Source of the DNA: Amycolatopsis sp.
GTDB lineage: Bacteria > Actinomycetota > Actinomycetes > Mycobacteriales > Pseudonocardiaceae
Direction: 5' to 3'
Length of the DNA stretch: 47,254 nucleotides
Assembly: GCF_025464955.1 (NCBI RefSeq)
Contig: NZ_JAODNM010000083.1
Coordinates: 1-47,254, forward strand
Shown here: piece after piece, positions 23,764 to 31,605 of the stretch
Layout: every line of letters starts with the position of its first letter
Position numbering within the stretch: position 1 is the first letter of the stretch
The notes under the pieces: generated by a model
Database searches by the model: none
Seen by the model: the letters and a program-made list of their open reading frames with translations, nothing else
Told to the model about the DNA's origin: nothing
Translations under genes and position numbers: made by a program

Positions 23764-24147
23764 TTGTCCACTCCAGAAGAACTGCGTTACACCGAAGAGC
23801 ACGAGTGGATCGCGGTCAAGGACGGCGGTGTCGTCCGGGTCGGGATCACCGAGTACGCCCAGGACCAGTTGGGCGACGTCGTGTTCGTTGACCTGCCGGA
23901 GGAGGAGAAGCAGCTCAGCACCGGTGACGTGTTCGGTGAGGTCGAGTCCACCAAGAGCGTTTCCGAGCTCTTCGCGCCGCTCGCCGGTGAGGTCGTCGCG
24001 GTCAACCATGCGGTCGCGGACTCGCCCGAGCTCATCAACAGCGACCCGTACGGCGAGGGCTGGCTCGTCGAGATCAAACTCGACGACCCCACGAGTGTCG
24101 ACAGCCTGCTGGAGGCCGAGGCCTACCAGGCGTTGATCAAGGGCTGA
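23764..24147 (+). CDS. gcvH: Glycine cleavage system H protein
   Basis: A 127-residue lipoyl carrier protein. It carries the aminomethyl group between the P, T and L proteins. The lipoylated lysine is in FGEVESTKSVSELFAP (about residue 65), and the N-terminus ELRYTEEHEWIAVKDGGVVR is typical. TTG 23764 is chosen because GGAAGGGGAG lies directly upstream and gives the family's normal length. GcvP, the decarboxylase it serves, is 4 kb downstream in the same conserved neighbourhood; no GcvT or lipoamide dehydrogenase lies in the window. Confidence 0.95.
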   Translation: MSTPEELRYTEEHEWIAVKDGGVVRVGITEYAQDQLGDVVFVDLPEEEKQLSTGDVFGEVESTKSVSELFAPLAGEVVAVNHAVADSPELINSDPYGEGWLVEIKLDDPTSVDSLLEAEAYQALIKG

Positions 24148-24279
24148 GCCAGCGTTTCCGCTGGACGGAGCTCCCGGCCACCGGTTGGGGGAGCCCCGGG
24201 GGCCGGGACACCTCCGGCACGGTACGTTGGCATCCAGAAGTTCTTGGGTAGTCGCAACATCAGTGCGTTAGGAGCTCAC

Positions 24280-24747
24280 GTGAGCACGAACGACGGGCCC
24301 GGCGTTCCGCCGGAGGGGGCTCCGGAGCGGACCTCCGTCTTCAGGGCCGACTTCCTTGCCGACGTCGAGGCGCAGCATGCCCCGCCGGCCCCCGAGGCTC
24401 CGGCCGCCGGTGTCGACGCGCTTCGCTCCGGTGAGGCCTTGCTGGTGGTCAAGCGGGGTCCGAACGCGGGTTCACGCTTCCTGCTCGACCGCGACACCAC
24501 CAGTGCGGGACGGCACCCGGACAGCGACATCTTCCTCGACGACGTCACCGTTTCCCGGCGTCACGCCGAGTTCCGGCGTGAAGGCGGCGAGTTCGTGGTG
24601 ATCGACGTCGGCAGCCTCAACGGCACCTACGTCAACCGCGAGCCGGTCGACCAGGCCGTGCTGGCCGGCGGCGACGAGGTCCAGATCGGCAAGTTCCGCC
24701 TGGTCTTCCTGACCGGCCCCGGTTCCGGGGGTCAGGGGGCGCAGTGA
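24280..24747 (+). CDS. garA: FHA-domain metabolic switch protein GarA/OdhI
   Basis: A 155-residue protein. Residues about 45-150 form an FHA domain with the full phosphothreonine-binding set: SAGRHPDSD, VSRRHAEFRR and VGSLNGTYVN. The N-terminal phosphorylation motif reads APERTSVFRADFLADVEA. In mycobacteria and corynebacteria it is ETTSVFRADF: phosphorylation of the first or second Thr makes the FHA domain fold back and stops it inhibiting 2-oxoglutarate dehydrogenase and regulating glutamate enzymes. Here Arg17 replaces the first Thr, leaving only Thr18. GTG 24280 is chosen; the stop overlaps the next start (GTGA). Confidence 0.95.
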   Translation: MSTNDGPGVPPEGAPERTSVFRADFLADVEAQHAPPAPEAPAAGVDALRSGEALLVVKRGPNAGSRFLLDRDTTSAGRHPDSDIFLDDVTVSRRHAEFRREGGEFVVIDVGSLNGTYVNREPVDQAVLAGGDEVQIGKFRLVFLTGPGSGGQGAQ

Positions 24748-25514
24748 CGGCGGCCGGGCGGCCACAGCGCGATGGGTTGAGCATCGGGGCCGTGCTGGCG
24801 CAGCTGCGCGGCGACTTCCCCGATGTCACCATCTCCAAGATCCGGTTCCTCGAGTCGGAGGGCCTGGTACAACCAGGCCGTACTCCGTCGGGGTACCGGC
24901 AGTTCGCCGTGGCGGACGTGGAGCGACTTCGCTTTGTGCTGTCCGCCCAGCGGGATCACTACCTCCCGTTGAAGGTCATCAAGGAGCAGTTGGACGCGGC
25001 CGATCAGGGCACCGAGCCGGTGCCGTCGGCGTCCGCCCAGCGGCTGCCGCGCAAACTGGTCTCGCTCGGTTCGTTCGACTCCGGCCGGGGCGACGGCGAG
25101 CGGTCCAGCATGCCGTCGCCGGAGGACTTCGCGACCGAGCGCGAGATCCGGCTGACCATGGAGGAGTTCCTCGCACAGGCGGGTATCGACGCCGCCACCC
25201 TCGCCGAGCTCCAGCAATACGGCCTGGTCCGGCCCGGTGCCGCCGGTTTCTACGACGCTGACGCGGTGCTGGTCGCGCAGACGGTGAAGGCGATGACCGA
25301 GTTCGGCATCGAACCACGCCACCTGCGGGCATTCCGCGCCTCGGCCGATCGTGAGGTCGGCCTGCTCGAACAGATCGTCGCGCCGATCTACCGCCATCGC
25401 GACGCCGACGCGAAAGCACGCGCGGACGAAGTAGTCAAGGAGTTGGCGGCGCTGTCCGTAGCGCTGCACACGCTGCTAGTCAAGGCCGGTATCCGAGGCG
25501 TAACAGGCGGTTAA
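24744..25514 (+). CDS. MerR-family regulator, Rv1828 type
   Basis: A 256-residue regulator overlapping garA by 4 bases. The N-terminal MerR wing-helix reads LSIGAVLAQLRGDFPDVTIS, then KIRFLESEGLVQPGRTPSGY RQF. The middle is a flexible Ser/Gly-rich linker. The C-terminal domain (TMEEFLAQAGIDAATLAELQ onward) carries a second MerR-like helix set, as in Rv1828 of M. tuberculosis. No metal-binding cysteines are present. Gene order (garA, this gene, DUF151, second MerR) is conserved in actinobacteria. Confidence 0.9.
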   Translation: MTAAGRPQRDGLSIGAVLAQLRGDFPDVTISKIRFLESEGLVQPGRTPSGYRQFAVADVERLRFVLSAQRDHYLPLKVIKEQLDAADQGTEPVPSASAQRLPRKLVSLGSFDSGRGDGERSSMPSPEDFATEREIRLTMEEFLAQAGIDAATLAELQQYGLVRPGAAGFYDADAVLVAQTVKAMTEFGIEPRHLRAFRASADREVGLLEQIVAPIYRHRDADAKARADEVVKELAALSVALHTLLVKAGIRGVTGG

Positions 25515-25720
25515 CCCCTGTGCGCGCGGCACGGTCACGACACATCTTGCAACTGTCAATTGTTCAACTCTGCGCACGCAATGCCGTACCGTGAGAAGAA
25601 GTTCGACACAGTCCGGAGAGCGAGCACAGCGCCCACAACACGGGTAGCGTCAGGGACAGACGACGCGGGAAACCCGTGCAAGCGCTGCGGCCCGTGTGCA
25701 GGAGAGGGAGGCGAAGCCCG

Positions 25721-26194
25721 ATGAGCGAGATGCGCGTCGTCGGTGTGCGGGTCGAATTGCCCGCGAATCAGCCGATCTTGTTGCTGCGGGAAACGGAAGG
25801 CGAGCGGTACCTCCCGATCTGGATCGGGTCAGTGGAGGCCACCGCGATCGCCTTGGAGCAGCAGGGCGTCCGCCCCGCTCGACCGTTGACGCATGACTTG
25901 CTGAAAGAGGTCATCGGTGCGCTCGGGCGAGAGCTCGAGCAGGTCGTGATCACCGACCTCCGCGAAGGCACGTTCTTCGCGGAGCTGGTGTTCGACGGCG
26001 ACGTGCGGGTTTCGGCACGTCCCAGCGATTCGGTCGCCCTCGCGTTGCGGATCGGTGTGCCGATCCACGCCGAGGACTCCGTGCTCGAAGAGGCCGGGCT
26101 GATCATCCCGGACGAGCAGGAGGACGAGGTCGAGAAGTTCCGCGAGTTCCTCGACTCCGTGTCCCCGGAAGACTTCCGCGGGGCCGACACCTAA
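25721..26194 (+). CDS. DUF151 (bifunctional-nuclease family) protein, Rv1829 type
   Basis: A 157-residue protein with the DUF151 core: MRVVGVRVELPANQPILLLR, YLPIWIGSVEATAIALEQQG, PLTHDLLKEVIGALGREL and RPSDSVALALRIGVPIHAED. Plant members have nuclease activity; the bacterial function is not settled. An acidic C-terminal tail (PDEQEDEVEKFREFLDSVSP) follows. ATG 25721 is preferred for the GGAGAGGGAGG site upstream. The 206-base gap before it, after the MerR gene, holds its own promoter and no gene. Confidence 0.92.
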   Translation: MSEMRVVGVRVELPANQPILLLRETEGERYLPIWIGSVEATAIALEQQGVRPARPLTHDLLKEVIGALGRELEQVVITDLREGTFFAELVFDGDVRVSARPSDSVALALRIGVPIHAEDSVLEEAGLIIPDEQEDEVEKFREFLDSVSPEDFRGADT

Positions 26195-26205
26195 ACCGGC
26201 CAAAC

Positions 26206-26258
26206 CGACTCAGGGGACCTTTCGTACACGAGCTCCGTACGAAAGGTCCCCTGAGTCG
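26206..26258. terminator. 22-bp perfect hairpin between convergent DUF151 and TetR genes
   Basis: The left arm (26206-26227) and right arm (26237-26258) are exact complements with a 9-base loop. The core GGACCTTTCGTAC resembles GGACGTTTCGTAC in the hairpin at 22033. It lies 12 bases after the DUF151 stop and before the convergent TetR stop. Confidence 0.85.
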
Positions 26259-26286
26259 TACCCGGCGGCCACTGTCTTCACCCAAG

Positions 26287-26919
26287 CTAGGCCGCGGCCG
26301 CACGTTCGAAGATATCCGCGAGCTGACGTCCGTACGTCTCGAGGTCCAGCTTCGGGTCGGCGGCCAGCTGCGCGGCGACGCCGTCGACGGCCTGGCTGAC
26401 CGACATGGCCATGACGTCGGGGGCGAACTCGCCGAATACGCCTTCGCGCTGTCCCTGGGTCAGCTGCCGGGCCAACTGACCCACGCGAACCTGCTGGACG
26501 ACGATGCCGGCCATCGACCAGCCTTCCGTGTCGTCGGCGTGAGCCGCCATCTCGAGCATCACCCGGACGCACTCCGGGTACGCGCCGAGGAACGCCACTT
26601 CCGACTCGATGTAGGCGCGCAGCATGCCGCGCCGGTCGGCGGGGTCAACGACGCCCTCGGTACGTTCGGTAAGGAAGCTGCTTTTGAGGTCCGTGACCGC
26701 GCTCAGGACCTGCTGCATCAGGCCCGCCTTGTTGGTGAAGTGGTAGGAGATGATCCGCGTGCTGCTCAGGCTCGCGCGTTCCTTGATCCGAGCGAACGAG
26801 GTCTTGGCATATCCGTGCTCACCGATGGTGGCGATGGTCGCCCCGATGATCTGCGCCCGGCGGGCCGCTTCGGTGACACTCAGGCCGAGTTCCGGCTGGT
26901 GGAAGTCGTTTACGTGCAT
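26287..26919 (-). CDS. TetR-family transcriptional regulator inserted in the gcv-gar neighbourhood
   Basis: A 210-residue regulator with the TetR HTH at about residues 20-65 (RRAQIIGATIATIGEHGYAK; ISYHFTNKAGLMQQVLSAV) and a helical ligand domain. It is on the opposite strand to its neighbours and separates the DUF151 and ResR-like genes, which are adjacent in mycobacteria; so it is a lineage-specific insertion. Two TGAGTAAAA repeats lie at and just upstream of its start, probably an autoregulatory operator. Ligand unknown. Confidence 0.9.
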   Translation of the reverse strand: MHVNDFHQPELGLSVTEAARRAQIIGATIATIGEHGYAKTSFARIKERASLSSTRIISYHFTNKAGLMQQVLSAVTDLKSSFLTERTEGVVDPADRRGMLRAYIESEVAFLGAYPECVRVMLEMAAHADDTEGWSMAGIVVQQVRVGQLARQLTQGQREGVFGEFAPDVMAMSVSQAVDGVAAQLAADPKLDLETYGRQLADIFERAAAA

Positions 26920-26947
26920 GAGTAAAAAATAACATGACTGAGTAAAA
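26919..26947. promoter_or_regulatory. TGAGTAAAA direct repeats at the TetR promoter
   Basis: TGAGTAAAA occurs at 26919-26927 and 26939-26947, 20 bases apart, immediately upstream of the TetR start in an AT-rich patch. Two turns of DNA between identical half-sites suggests binding of two dimers on one face. Autoregulation by the TetR protein is inferred. Confidence 0.45.
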
Positions 26948-26968
26948 GTGACAAGTCGGTCGATAAAG

Positions 26969-26987
26969 CCTCAATATGACCTTGAGG
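26969..26987. promoter_or_regulatory. CCTCAA-N7-TTGAGG operator upstream of the ResR-like gene
   Basis: CCTCAA (26969-26974) and TTGAGG (26982-26987) are perfect inverses with a 7-base spacer. The 19-bp dyad sits in the 248-base gap between the divergent TetR and MerR genes. MerR proteins bind dyads of about this size between promoter elements, so the ResR-like protein is a plausible binder. Confidence 0.45.
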
Positions 26988-27167
26988 TTTGCCGCGCGTC
27001 GCGTTGACCGGCTCGCCGCCCGCGCTTACCGTCAAAGGCGTTAAATCGCTTCGGTGTGATTCGCGCCGGCTGGGGCTTGCCCTTCGCGATTGACTAACCG
27101 TGGATCCCCCTGATGGGATCGGACGGGCTTTTTCGCCGGCCGCCAGGTCGGGCGAGGGGAGGCACGC

Positions 27168-27752
27168 GTGGTCGAGGCTGGGACTCACTCCGAACGGGAG
27201 CCGATCCAGCACGCCGGTGGTGAGCAGGGTGAACTGTTCCCCGATGCCTCGCTGCCGGACGAACTGGTCGGTTACCGGGGTCCGGCCGCCTGCCAGATCG
27301 CGGGCATCACCTACCGTCAGCTCGACTACTGGGCGCGGACGAAGCTGGTGGCGCCGAGCATCAGGACGGCACACGGATCCGGTTCGCAGCGGCTGTACTC
27401 CTTCAAGGACATCCTGTCGCTGAAGGTCGTCAAGCAGTTGCTCGACGCCGGCGTTTCGCTGCAGAACATCCGGGTCGCCATCGACTATCTGCGGTTGCGC
27501 GGGGTGGGGGACCTCGCCAAGGTCACCCTCGTCTCCGACGGCACCACGGTCTACGAGTGCACTTCGCCGGAGGAGATCGTCGACCTTCTCCAGGGTGGGC
27601 AGGGCGTCTTCGGAATCGCGGTCAAGGGCGCGATGCGCGAGATCAGCGGCACGATCCACGAGTTCCCGGCCGAGCGGGCCGACGGCGGCGAGATCGAGCT
27701 GATCGAACCCGACGAGCTCACGCAGCGCCGTAACGCGCGTCGCACCGGCTGA
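27168..27752 (+). CDS. MerR-family regulator, Rv1830 (ResR/McdR) type
   Basis: A 194-residue regulator. The DNA-binding domain lies at residues 35-100: GYRGPAACQIAGITYRQLDY, WARTKLVAPSIRTAHGSGSQ, RLYSFKDILSLKVVKQLLD. The C-terminal part (TVYECTSPEEIVDLLQGGQG onward) is typical of the actinobacterial group whose M. tuberculosis member Rv1830 affects growth and drug tolerance. Start GTG 27168 follows GGGGAGG. It lies directly upstream of the glycine riboswitch and gcvP, as in mycobacteria. Confidence 0.92.
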   Translation: MVEAGTHSEREPIQHAGGEQGELFPDASLPDELVGYRGPAACQIAGITYRQLDYWARTKLVAPSIRTAHGSGSQRLYSFKDILSLKVVKQLLDAGVSLQNIRVAIDYLRLRGVGDLAKVTLVSDGTTVYECTSPEEIVDLLQGGQGVFGIAVKGAMREISGTIHEFPAERADGGEIELIEPDELTQRRNARRTG

Positions 27753-27800
27753 ATGATCAGCTTCTCGTCGGCCAAGGTAAGCTGACACCGTAGTCGCCAA

Positions 27801-28052
27801 ACCCGCGCGGGAGAGTCCGAGCCAGCAACAATGAGCTCGGCGCCGAAGGAGCAAGTCCTCCCCGGAACCTCTCAGGCACAAGGGACCGCGTGGGCGAGAC
27901 GCCTCTGGAAAGTGGGTCCGCAGGTCACCATCTGCAGACCCCGCCGAAGGTGCAAGCCCGGCTCAACACACGGGTGAAACTCTCAGGCGCCCCTCACCGG
28001 GCACGGACAGAGTGGGGAGGGCTCAGGACAACCGTCCGAGCCCGTCCCCCAC
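27801..28052 (+). ncRNA. Tandem glycine riboswitch with downstream hairpin, upstream of gcvP
   Basis: Two glycine aptamers lie in series. Aptamer 1 (about 27804-27893) has GGGAGAG, GCCGAAGGAGCAA and CCTCTCAGGCA. Aptamer 2 (about 27897-28016) has CTCTGGAAAG, CGCCGAAGG-GCAA, AACTCTCAGGC and a closing ACAGAG. Immediately after, 28012-28029 pairs with 28034-28052 in a long GC-rich stem whose left arm overlaps the 3' end of aptamer 2. That overlap is the likely expression platform: aptamer closure competes with the hairpin. The gcvP RBS CGGAGG follows at 28057. Glycine binding would switch on glycine cleavage. Confidence 0.93.
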
Positions 28053-28067
28053 CCGTCGGAGGCCGTC

Positions 28068-30953
28068 ATGGCGCTCGATCGTCTTTCCCTCGCCTCCCTC
28101 GAACAGGGTGCCGCGTTCGCCGATCGCCATATCGGGCCAGGTCCGGCCGAGCTCGCCCGCATTCTCGACGTCATCGGCGTCGGTTCCCTCGACGAACTGG
28201 CCGAGCGAGCGGTTCCCGCGTCCATCCGTGAACCGCGTCCCGTGATCGACCTGCCCGAACCCGCGTCCGAAGCGCAGGCGCTGGCCGAGCTGCGCGCGCT
28301 GGCCGCGTCGAACCGGCCGATGGTGCAGATGATCGGCCTGGGTTACCACGACACGGTGACCCCGTCGGTGATCCGCCGGAACGTGCTCGAGAACCCGGCC
28401 TGGTACACCGCGTACACGCCCTACCAGCCGGAGATCTCCCAGGGCAGGCTCGAAGCGCTGCTCAACTTCCAGACCATGATCGAGGATCTCACCGGCCTGC
28501 CGATCGCGAACGCGTCGATGCTCGACGAGGCCACGGCCGCCGCCGAAGCGATGACGCTCGTCAGGCGTGCCCGCAAGTCGAAGTCGGCCAAGTTCGTCGT
28601 CGACGAGGACACCCTCCCGCAGACGATCGAGGTCGTCCGCACCCGGGCCGAGCCGCTGGGCATCGACATCGTTCTCGCCGACCTGTCCCAGGGCATCCAG
28701 GGGCTCGGCCTCGGCGGGGACTTCTTCGGCGTGCTGCTCTCGTATCCCGGTGCGTCGGGGGTGGTGCGCGACGACGCCCGCACCATCGCCGAAGCCCATG
28801 ACCTGGGCGCGTCGGTCGTGGTCGCCGCCGACCCGCTCGCACTCGTCCTCCTGCGGCCGCCAGGCGAGATCGGCGCGGACGTCGTTGTCGGGTCGACGCA
28901 GCGATTCGGTGTGCCGATGGGGTTCGGCGGCCCGCACGCGGCGTATTTGGCGGTACGTAAAGGTTTGGAGCGTCAGCTGCCCGGCAGGCTGGTCGGGGTC
29001 TCGGTCGACGCCGACGGCGCGCCCGCGTACCGGCTCGCGCTGCAGACCCGCGAGCAGCACATCCGGCGTGAGAAGGCGACGAGCAACATCTGCACCGCCC
29101 AGGTGCTCCTCGCGGTGATCGCGTCGATGTACGCGGTGTACCACGGGCCGGAGGGGTTGCGCGCGATCGCCGCCCGTGCGCACCGCATGGCGACCGTGCT
29201 CGCGGCGGGACTGGCCGAAGGCGGGATCGAGGTCCTGCACGGCGAGTTCTTCGACACCGTGACGGCCGTCGTCCCGGGCGTGGCGGCGTCCGTTGTCTCG
29301 GCCGCGCGCGATGTCGGCGTCAACCTGCGCCTCACGGACGCGGACCACGTCGGCGTCACCTGCGACGAAACGACGACGCGGGAGCATCTTTCGCTGGTGT
29401 GGAAGGCGTTTGGCGTCACAGTGTCCGATGTGGACCTGCTCGACGTCGACACCGCCGACGCCGTTCCGCCGGATCTGGCGCGGACGTCGGAGTTCCTCAC
29501 GCACCCGGTCTTCCACGCGCACCGTTCGGAAACGGCGTTGCTGCGGTACCTGCGGTCGTTGGCGGACAAGGATGTCGCGTTGGACCGCAGCATGATCCCG
29601 CTCGGGTCGTGCACGATGAAACTCAACGCGGCCGCGGAGATGGAACCGATCACCTGGCCGGAGTTCGCGGGTCTGCACCCGTTCGCGCCGGCCGAGGACG
29701 CGGCGGGACTGCTGGAGATCGTTGCCGATCTCGAGCGCTGGCTGGCCGCGATCACCGGCTACGACGCGGTTTCCCTGCAGCCGAACGCGGGAAGCCAAGG
29801 TGAGTTCGCCGGTCTGCTGGCGATCCGCGCCTACCACCGTGGCCGGGGCGAGGCGGCTCGGGACGTCTGCCTGATCCCTGCCAGCGCCCACGGCACGAAC
29901 GCGGCCAGCGCGGTGATGGCCGGGATGCGCGTGGTCGTCGTACGCTGCGACGAGGAAGGCAACATCGATCTCGGGCATCTGCGGTCCACTGTGGACGAGC
30001 ACCGCGCCGACCTCGCCGCGATCATGATGACCTACCCGTCGACTCACGGCGTCTACGAGGACGCCGTGGTCGAGGTGTGCGCGCTGGTGCACGCGGCGGG
30101 CGGGCAGGTGTACGTCGACGGCGCGAACTTGAACGCGCTGATCGGCCTCGCACGGTACGGCGAGTTCGGCGCGGACGTGTCGCATCTCAACCTGCACAAG
30201 ACGTTCTGCATCCCGCACGGCGGCGGTGGCCCGGGGGTGGGCCCGATCGGCGTTCGCGCCCACCTCGCGCCGTTCCTGCCGAACCACCCGCTGCAGCCGC
30301 TGGCCGGCCCCGCGACCGGTGTCGGCCCGATCAGCGCGGCGCCGTGGGGCAGCGCGTCGATCCTGCCGATCTCGTGGGCGTACGTGCGGATGATGGGCGC
30401 CGACGGCCTTCGCCGAGCCACGCTCACGGCGGTCGCCACCGCGAACTACGTCGCGAAGCGGCTGAACGACCACTACCCGGTGCTTTATTCGGGCCACGGC
30501 GGGCTCGTGGCGCACGAGTGCATCCTCGACCTGCGGGCGATCACCAAACAGAGCGGTGTCACCGTCGACGACGTCGCGAAGCGGCTGGCGGACTACGGCC
30601 TGCACGCGCCCACGATGTCGTTCCCGGTGGCGGGCACGCTGATGGTCGAGCCGACCGAGAGCGAGGACCTCGCTGAACTCGACCGGTTCTGCGACGCCAT
30701 GATCGCCATCCGCGGCGAGATCGACCGGATCACCGCGGGCGAGTGGTCCCTTTCGGACAGTCCACTCCGGAACTCCCCGCACACCGCCCGCTGCATCGCC
30801 GGTGACTGGGATCGTCCGTACAGCCGCGAAGTCGCCGTTTTCCCGGCAGGCGTCACCGCGACGAAGATCTGGCCCCCGGTCCGCCGTATCGACGGCGCCG
30901 CCGGGGACCGCAACCTCGTCTGCTCCTGCCCGCCCGTCACCGCCTTCGCCTAA
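28068..30953 (+). CDS. gcvP: Glycine dehydrogenase (decarboxylating), P protein
   Basis: A 961-residue PLP enzyme in the fused (N plus C half) form. It decarboxylates glycine and passes the aminomethyl group to the lipoyl arm of GcvH. The catalytic lysine is K711 in LNLHKTFCIPHGGGGPG. N-terminal features such as FADRHIGPG and the IGLGYHDTVTPSVIRRN block match the family. It is controlled by the glycine riboswitch just upstream and ends at a 23-bp hairpin that begins at the base after the stop. Confidence 0.97.
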   Translation: MALDRLSLASLEQGAAFADRHIGPGPAELARILDVIGVGSLDELAERAVPASIREPRPVIDLPEPASEAQALAELRALAASNRPMVQMIGLGYHDTVTPSVIRRNVLENPAWYTAYTPYQPEISQGRLEALLNFQTMIEDLTGLPIANASMLDEATAAAEAMTLVRRARKSKSAKFVVDEDTLPQTIEVVRTRAEPLGIDIVLADLSQGIQGLGLGGDFFGVLLSYPGASGVVRDDARTIAEAHDLGASVVVAADPLALVLLRPPGEIGADVVVGSTQRFGVPMGFGGPHAAYLAVRKGLERQLPGRLVGVSVDADGAPAYRLALQTREQHIRREKATSNICTAQVLLAVIASMYAVYHGPEGLRAIAARAHRMATVLAAGLAEGGIEVLHGEFFDTVTAVVPGVAASVVSAARDVGVNLRLTDADHVGVTCDETTTREHLSLVWKAFGVTVSDVDLLDVDTADAVPPDLARTSEFLTHPVFHAHRSETALLRYLRSLADKDVALDRSMIPLGSCTMKLNAAAEMEPITWPEFAGLHPFAPAEDAAGLLEIVADLERWLAAITGYDAVSLQPNAGSQGEFAGLLAIRAYHRGRGEAARDVCLIPASAHGTNAASAVMAGMRVVVVRCDEEGNIDLGHLRSTVDEHRADLAAIMMTYPSTHGVYEDAVVEVCALVHAAGGQVYVDGANLNALIGLARYGEFGADVSHLNLHKTFCIPHGGGGPGVGPIGVRAHLAPFLPNHPLQPLAGPATGVGPISAAPWGSASILPISWAYVRMMGADGLRRATLTAVATANYVAKRLNDHYPVLYSGHGGLVAHECILDLRAITKQSGVTVDDVAKRLADYGLHAPTMSFPVAGTLMVEPTESEDLAELDRFCDAMIAIRGEIDRITAGEWSLSDSPLRNSPHTARCIAGDWDRPYSREVAVFPAGVTATKIWPPVRRIDGAAGDRNLVCSCPPVTAFA

Positions 30954-31003
30954 CTCGTGTCGACAGACGGCAAACTCACGAGTTTGCCGTCTGTCGACAC
31001 GAG
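30954..31003 (+). terminator. 23-bp perfect hairpin directly after gcvP
   Basis: Arms 30954-30976 and 30981-31003 are exact complements with a CACG loop. The stem begins at the first base after the gcvP TAA. No T-run follows. It belongs to the same structural class as the stems at 4405, 13183 and 26206. Confidence 0.88.
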
Positions 31004-31023
31004 ATTGTCGGCTATGGACGTGA

Positions 31024-31115
31024 GTTGGTCAGGACGGGACAGTCGTGTCGGGTTCCAGGCGTTGGCGTTCAACGCCACAGGGGTGGCCCCGAGGGAGCGT
31101 TGGTCAGGACGGGAC
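31024..31115. repeat. 17-bp direct repeat at the end of the SnoaL-like gene
   Basis: GTTGGTCAGGACGGGAC occurs at 31024-31040 and 31099-31115. The right copy includes the stop codon and last codons of the minus-strand SnoaL-like gene. Between them lies TGGCGTT-C-AACGCCA (31063-31077). This looks like a small tandem duplication of the gene end. Confidence 0.6.
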
Positions 31116-31466
31116 TTTGTCCAGGAAGCCGTGGACCTGGGCGATCCGGCCGTCGGTCAGCGTGATGACGTCGAAGCCGACGACCAGCGGCTCGTCGGCG
31201 CCGGGGGCGCTCAGGTGCCAGGTGAAGCGGGCGGTGTCGTGGTGGCCGTCGGCGTCGCCGTCCAGGCTGAACACGAGGCCTGCGAACTGCGTCTGCGCTC
31301 CGGCGATGAACGTGTCGACGCCATCGTGTCCTGTCACGTCGCCCAGCGGGTCGGTGTAGCGGACCTGCTCGGTGAACAGTCCGGCGATCAGCGCACGTCG
31401 TGCGGCGGCGTCGGTCTCGTTCCAGACGGCGATGTAGGCCTCGGCGGTGTGCTGGAAGTCGGACAT
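31104..31466 (-). CDS. SnoaL-like/NTF2-fold protein
   Basis: A 120-residue protein with the cone-shaped NTF2 fold: an N-terminal helix pair (AEAYIAVWNETDAAARRALI), TEQVRYTDPLGDVTGHDGVD, and a closing sheet (EPLVVGFDVITLTDGRIAQV). Such proteins act as small isomerases, cyclases or hydrolases, or as ligand-binding subunits. It diverges from the XRE regulator at 31606 across a 139-base gap with a GGCAACCAC-GTGGTTGCC dyad, so it is probably its target. Confidence 0.88.
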   Translation of the reverse strand: MSDFQHTAEAYIAVWNETDAAARRALIAGLFTEQVRYTDPLGDVTGHDGVDTFIAGAQTQFAGLVFSLDGDADGHHDTARFTWHLSAPGADEPLVVGFDVITLTDGRIAQVHGFLDKVPS

Positions 31467-31492
31467 CGGGATACCTCGTTCTTCTCTTGGGG

Positions 31493-31516
31493 GGCAACCA
31501 CTTCCGTGTGGTTGCC
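31493..31516. promoter_or_regulatory. GGCAACCAC/GTGGTTGCC dyad between SnoaL-like and XRE genes
   Basis: GGCAACCAC (31493-31501) and GTGGTTGCC (31508-31516) are perfect inverses with a 6-base spacer. The dyad lies 27 bases upstream of the SnoaL-like start and 90 bases upstream of the regulator start. It is a good candidate operator for the adjacent XRE regulator. Confidence 0.55.
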
Positions 31517-31605
31517 GATGCCAGGAACTGTGCCCCGGGGGATGGCCGCCCGTCGATTACGCGGGAGGTAATGGCGGCGGGTACGCCCAGGTGCGTAGCG
31601 TCGCG

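Noticed and set aside
28023..30782. Very long open frame (about 919 codons) on the minus strand opposite gcvP
   Set aside because: Its translation is Arg/Gly/Asp/His-rich with no domains, as expected from the antisense of a high-GC gene. gcvP on the plus strand matches its family along the full length.
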